Origin: Rhodoferax lacus
Lineage (GTDB): Bacteria; Pseudomonadota; Gammaproteobacteria; Burkholderiales; Burkholderiaceae_C
Length of the DNA stretch: 64,000 nucleotides
Reading direction: 5' to 3'
Assembly: GCF_003415675.1 (NCBI RefSeq)
Contig: NZ_QFZK01000011.1
Location: 79,482-143,481, forward strand
Shown here one piece after another: positions 62,351 to 64,000 of the stretch. The notes beneath the pieces were generated by a model. That model saw nothing but the letters and a program-made list of their open reading frames with translations. It made no database searches and had not been told where the DNA came from. The stretch's first letter is position 1. Every line of letters begins with the position of its first letter. The position numbers and the translations under genes were made by a program.

Positions 62351-62420
62351 GCGGGCCAGTGTACCCGCCGACCCATGGGCTGTTCCAGAGCACATGGGGC
62401 ATGGCGCCGATAATCCCTGC

Positions 62421-63848
<1,428 letters not shown>

Positions 63849-63884
63849 CGCGAGCGCGGGGGCAACGTCCCGCCGCCGGGCCAA

Positions 63885-64000
63885 TGGAATGGACGCCCCC
63901 CTCGCATTAGCGGCATCAAAGTGCCAAAGTGAGGGGTGTGTTTTCAACCCTCTGAAGCGAAAGGAGCGTCCACCATGGAGATTACGACAATTGGTATTGA
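63885..64000 (+). mobile_element. Partial IS110-type insertion sequence, left end
   Basis: Between dbpA and the transposase start the sequence changes to a leader with short repeats (CCCTCGCATT, AAGTGAGGGGTGTG, AACCCTCTGAAG). IS110 elements lack long terminal inverted repeats, so the exact left border cannot be set here; I place it at about the GGAATGGACGCC block. Confidence 0.45.
63975..64000 (+). CDS. Start of an IS110-type transposase, cut by window edge
   Basis: The last 26 bases encode MEITTIGI, the opening of IS110-family transposases (ME-T-IGIDLAK). An AAGGAG ribosome site lies nine bases upstream. The preceding GGAATGGACGCCCCCCTC around 63885-63905 looks like the left end of such an element. 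The rest lies outside. Confidence 0.65.

Overview
The window looks like a chromosomal segment of a GC-rich betaproteobacterium, most likely Burkholderiales and probably Comamonadaceae (Rhodoferax/Polaromonas type). The evidence is gene content: a TctC-type binding protein with its own TctDE, an argB/two-component/slmA block, a DUF1840 gene, PHA-granule genes and a liv-type operon carrying two acyl-CoA ligases. By hand count bases 8041-8100 are 67% G+C while 30601-30660 are 35%, so the window contains at least one compositional island. I saw no rRNA, tRNA or CRISPR array.

Layout. 1-5.9 kb: Atm1-type ABC exporter, YciA-like thioesterase, MtfA-like peptidase, a small secreted Ala/Lys-rich protein with a strong terminator, and a TctE/TctD two-component system. 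5.98-9.0 kb: the divergent tctCBA tricarboxylate transporter. 9.0-11.7 kb: a three-gene set ending in a cytochrome c'-like lipoprotein, a PaaI-type thioesterase with a 50-residue Lys-rich protein, arfB, and a GDT1-type cation exporter. 11.8-19.3 kb: a fatty-acid beta-oxidation cluster with its TetR repressor and a palindromic operator. 19.4-23.1 kb: argB, response regulator, histidine kinase and slmA in one direction. 23.2-24.0 kb: an MNT/HEPN (MntA/HepT) toxin-antitoxin pair.

24.1-37.7 kb: a 14-gene surface-glycan operon. It makes GDP-L-fucose (gmd, fcl), carries both a GT10 and a GT11 fucosyltransferase, three GT2 glycosyltransferases, two hexapeptide acyltransferases, a methyltransferase and a Wzx flippase, and ends with a dehydratase/reductase/phosphoglycosyltransferase trio that should start the glycan on an N-acetylated 6-deoxyhexose. 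The middle is AT-rich and looks acquired. 37.9-41.0 kb: PHA-related genes (phasin, PhaD-like TetR, acyl-CoA-binding protein, PHA-system protein). 41.0-50.2 kb: a branched-chain-type ABC transporter operon with two acyl-CoA ligases, a Fic remnant downstream and a divergent Crp/Fnr regulator.

51.1-52.7 kb: a probable type VI secretion PAAR-lysozyme effector with an LprI-like immunity protein, without secretion apparatus genes nearby. 52.9-64 kb: a Crp/Fnr regulator with a TGTGA-N6-TCACA site before a DUF2892 gene, rluF, htpG behind a sigma-32-like promoter, a cytosolic-type M14 carboxypeptidase, a DnaJ-like protein, a small lipoprotein, an M48 lipoprotein protease, a DTW-domain tRNA-modification protein, dbpA, and the first codons of an IS110-type transposase at the right edge.
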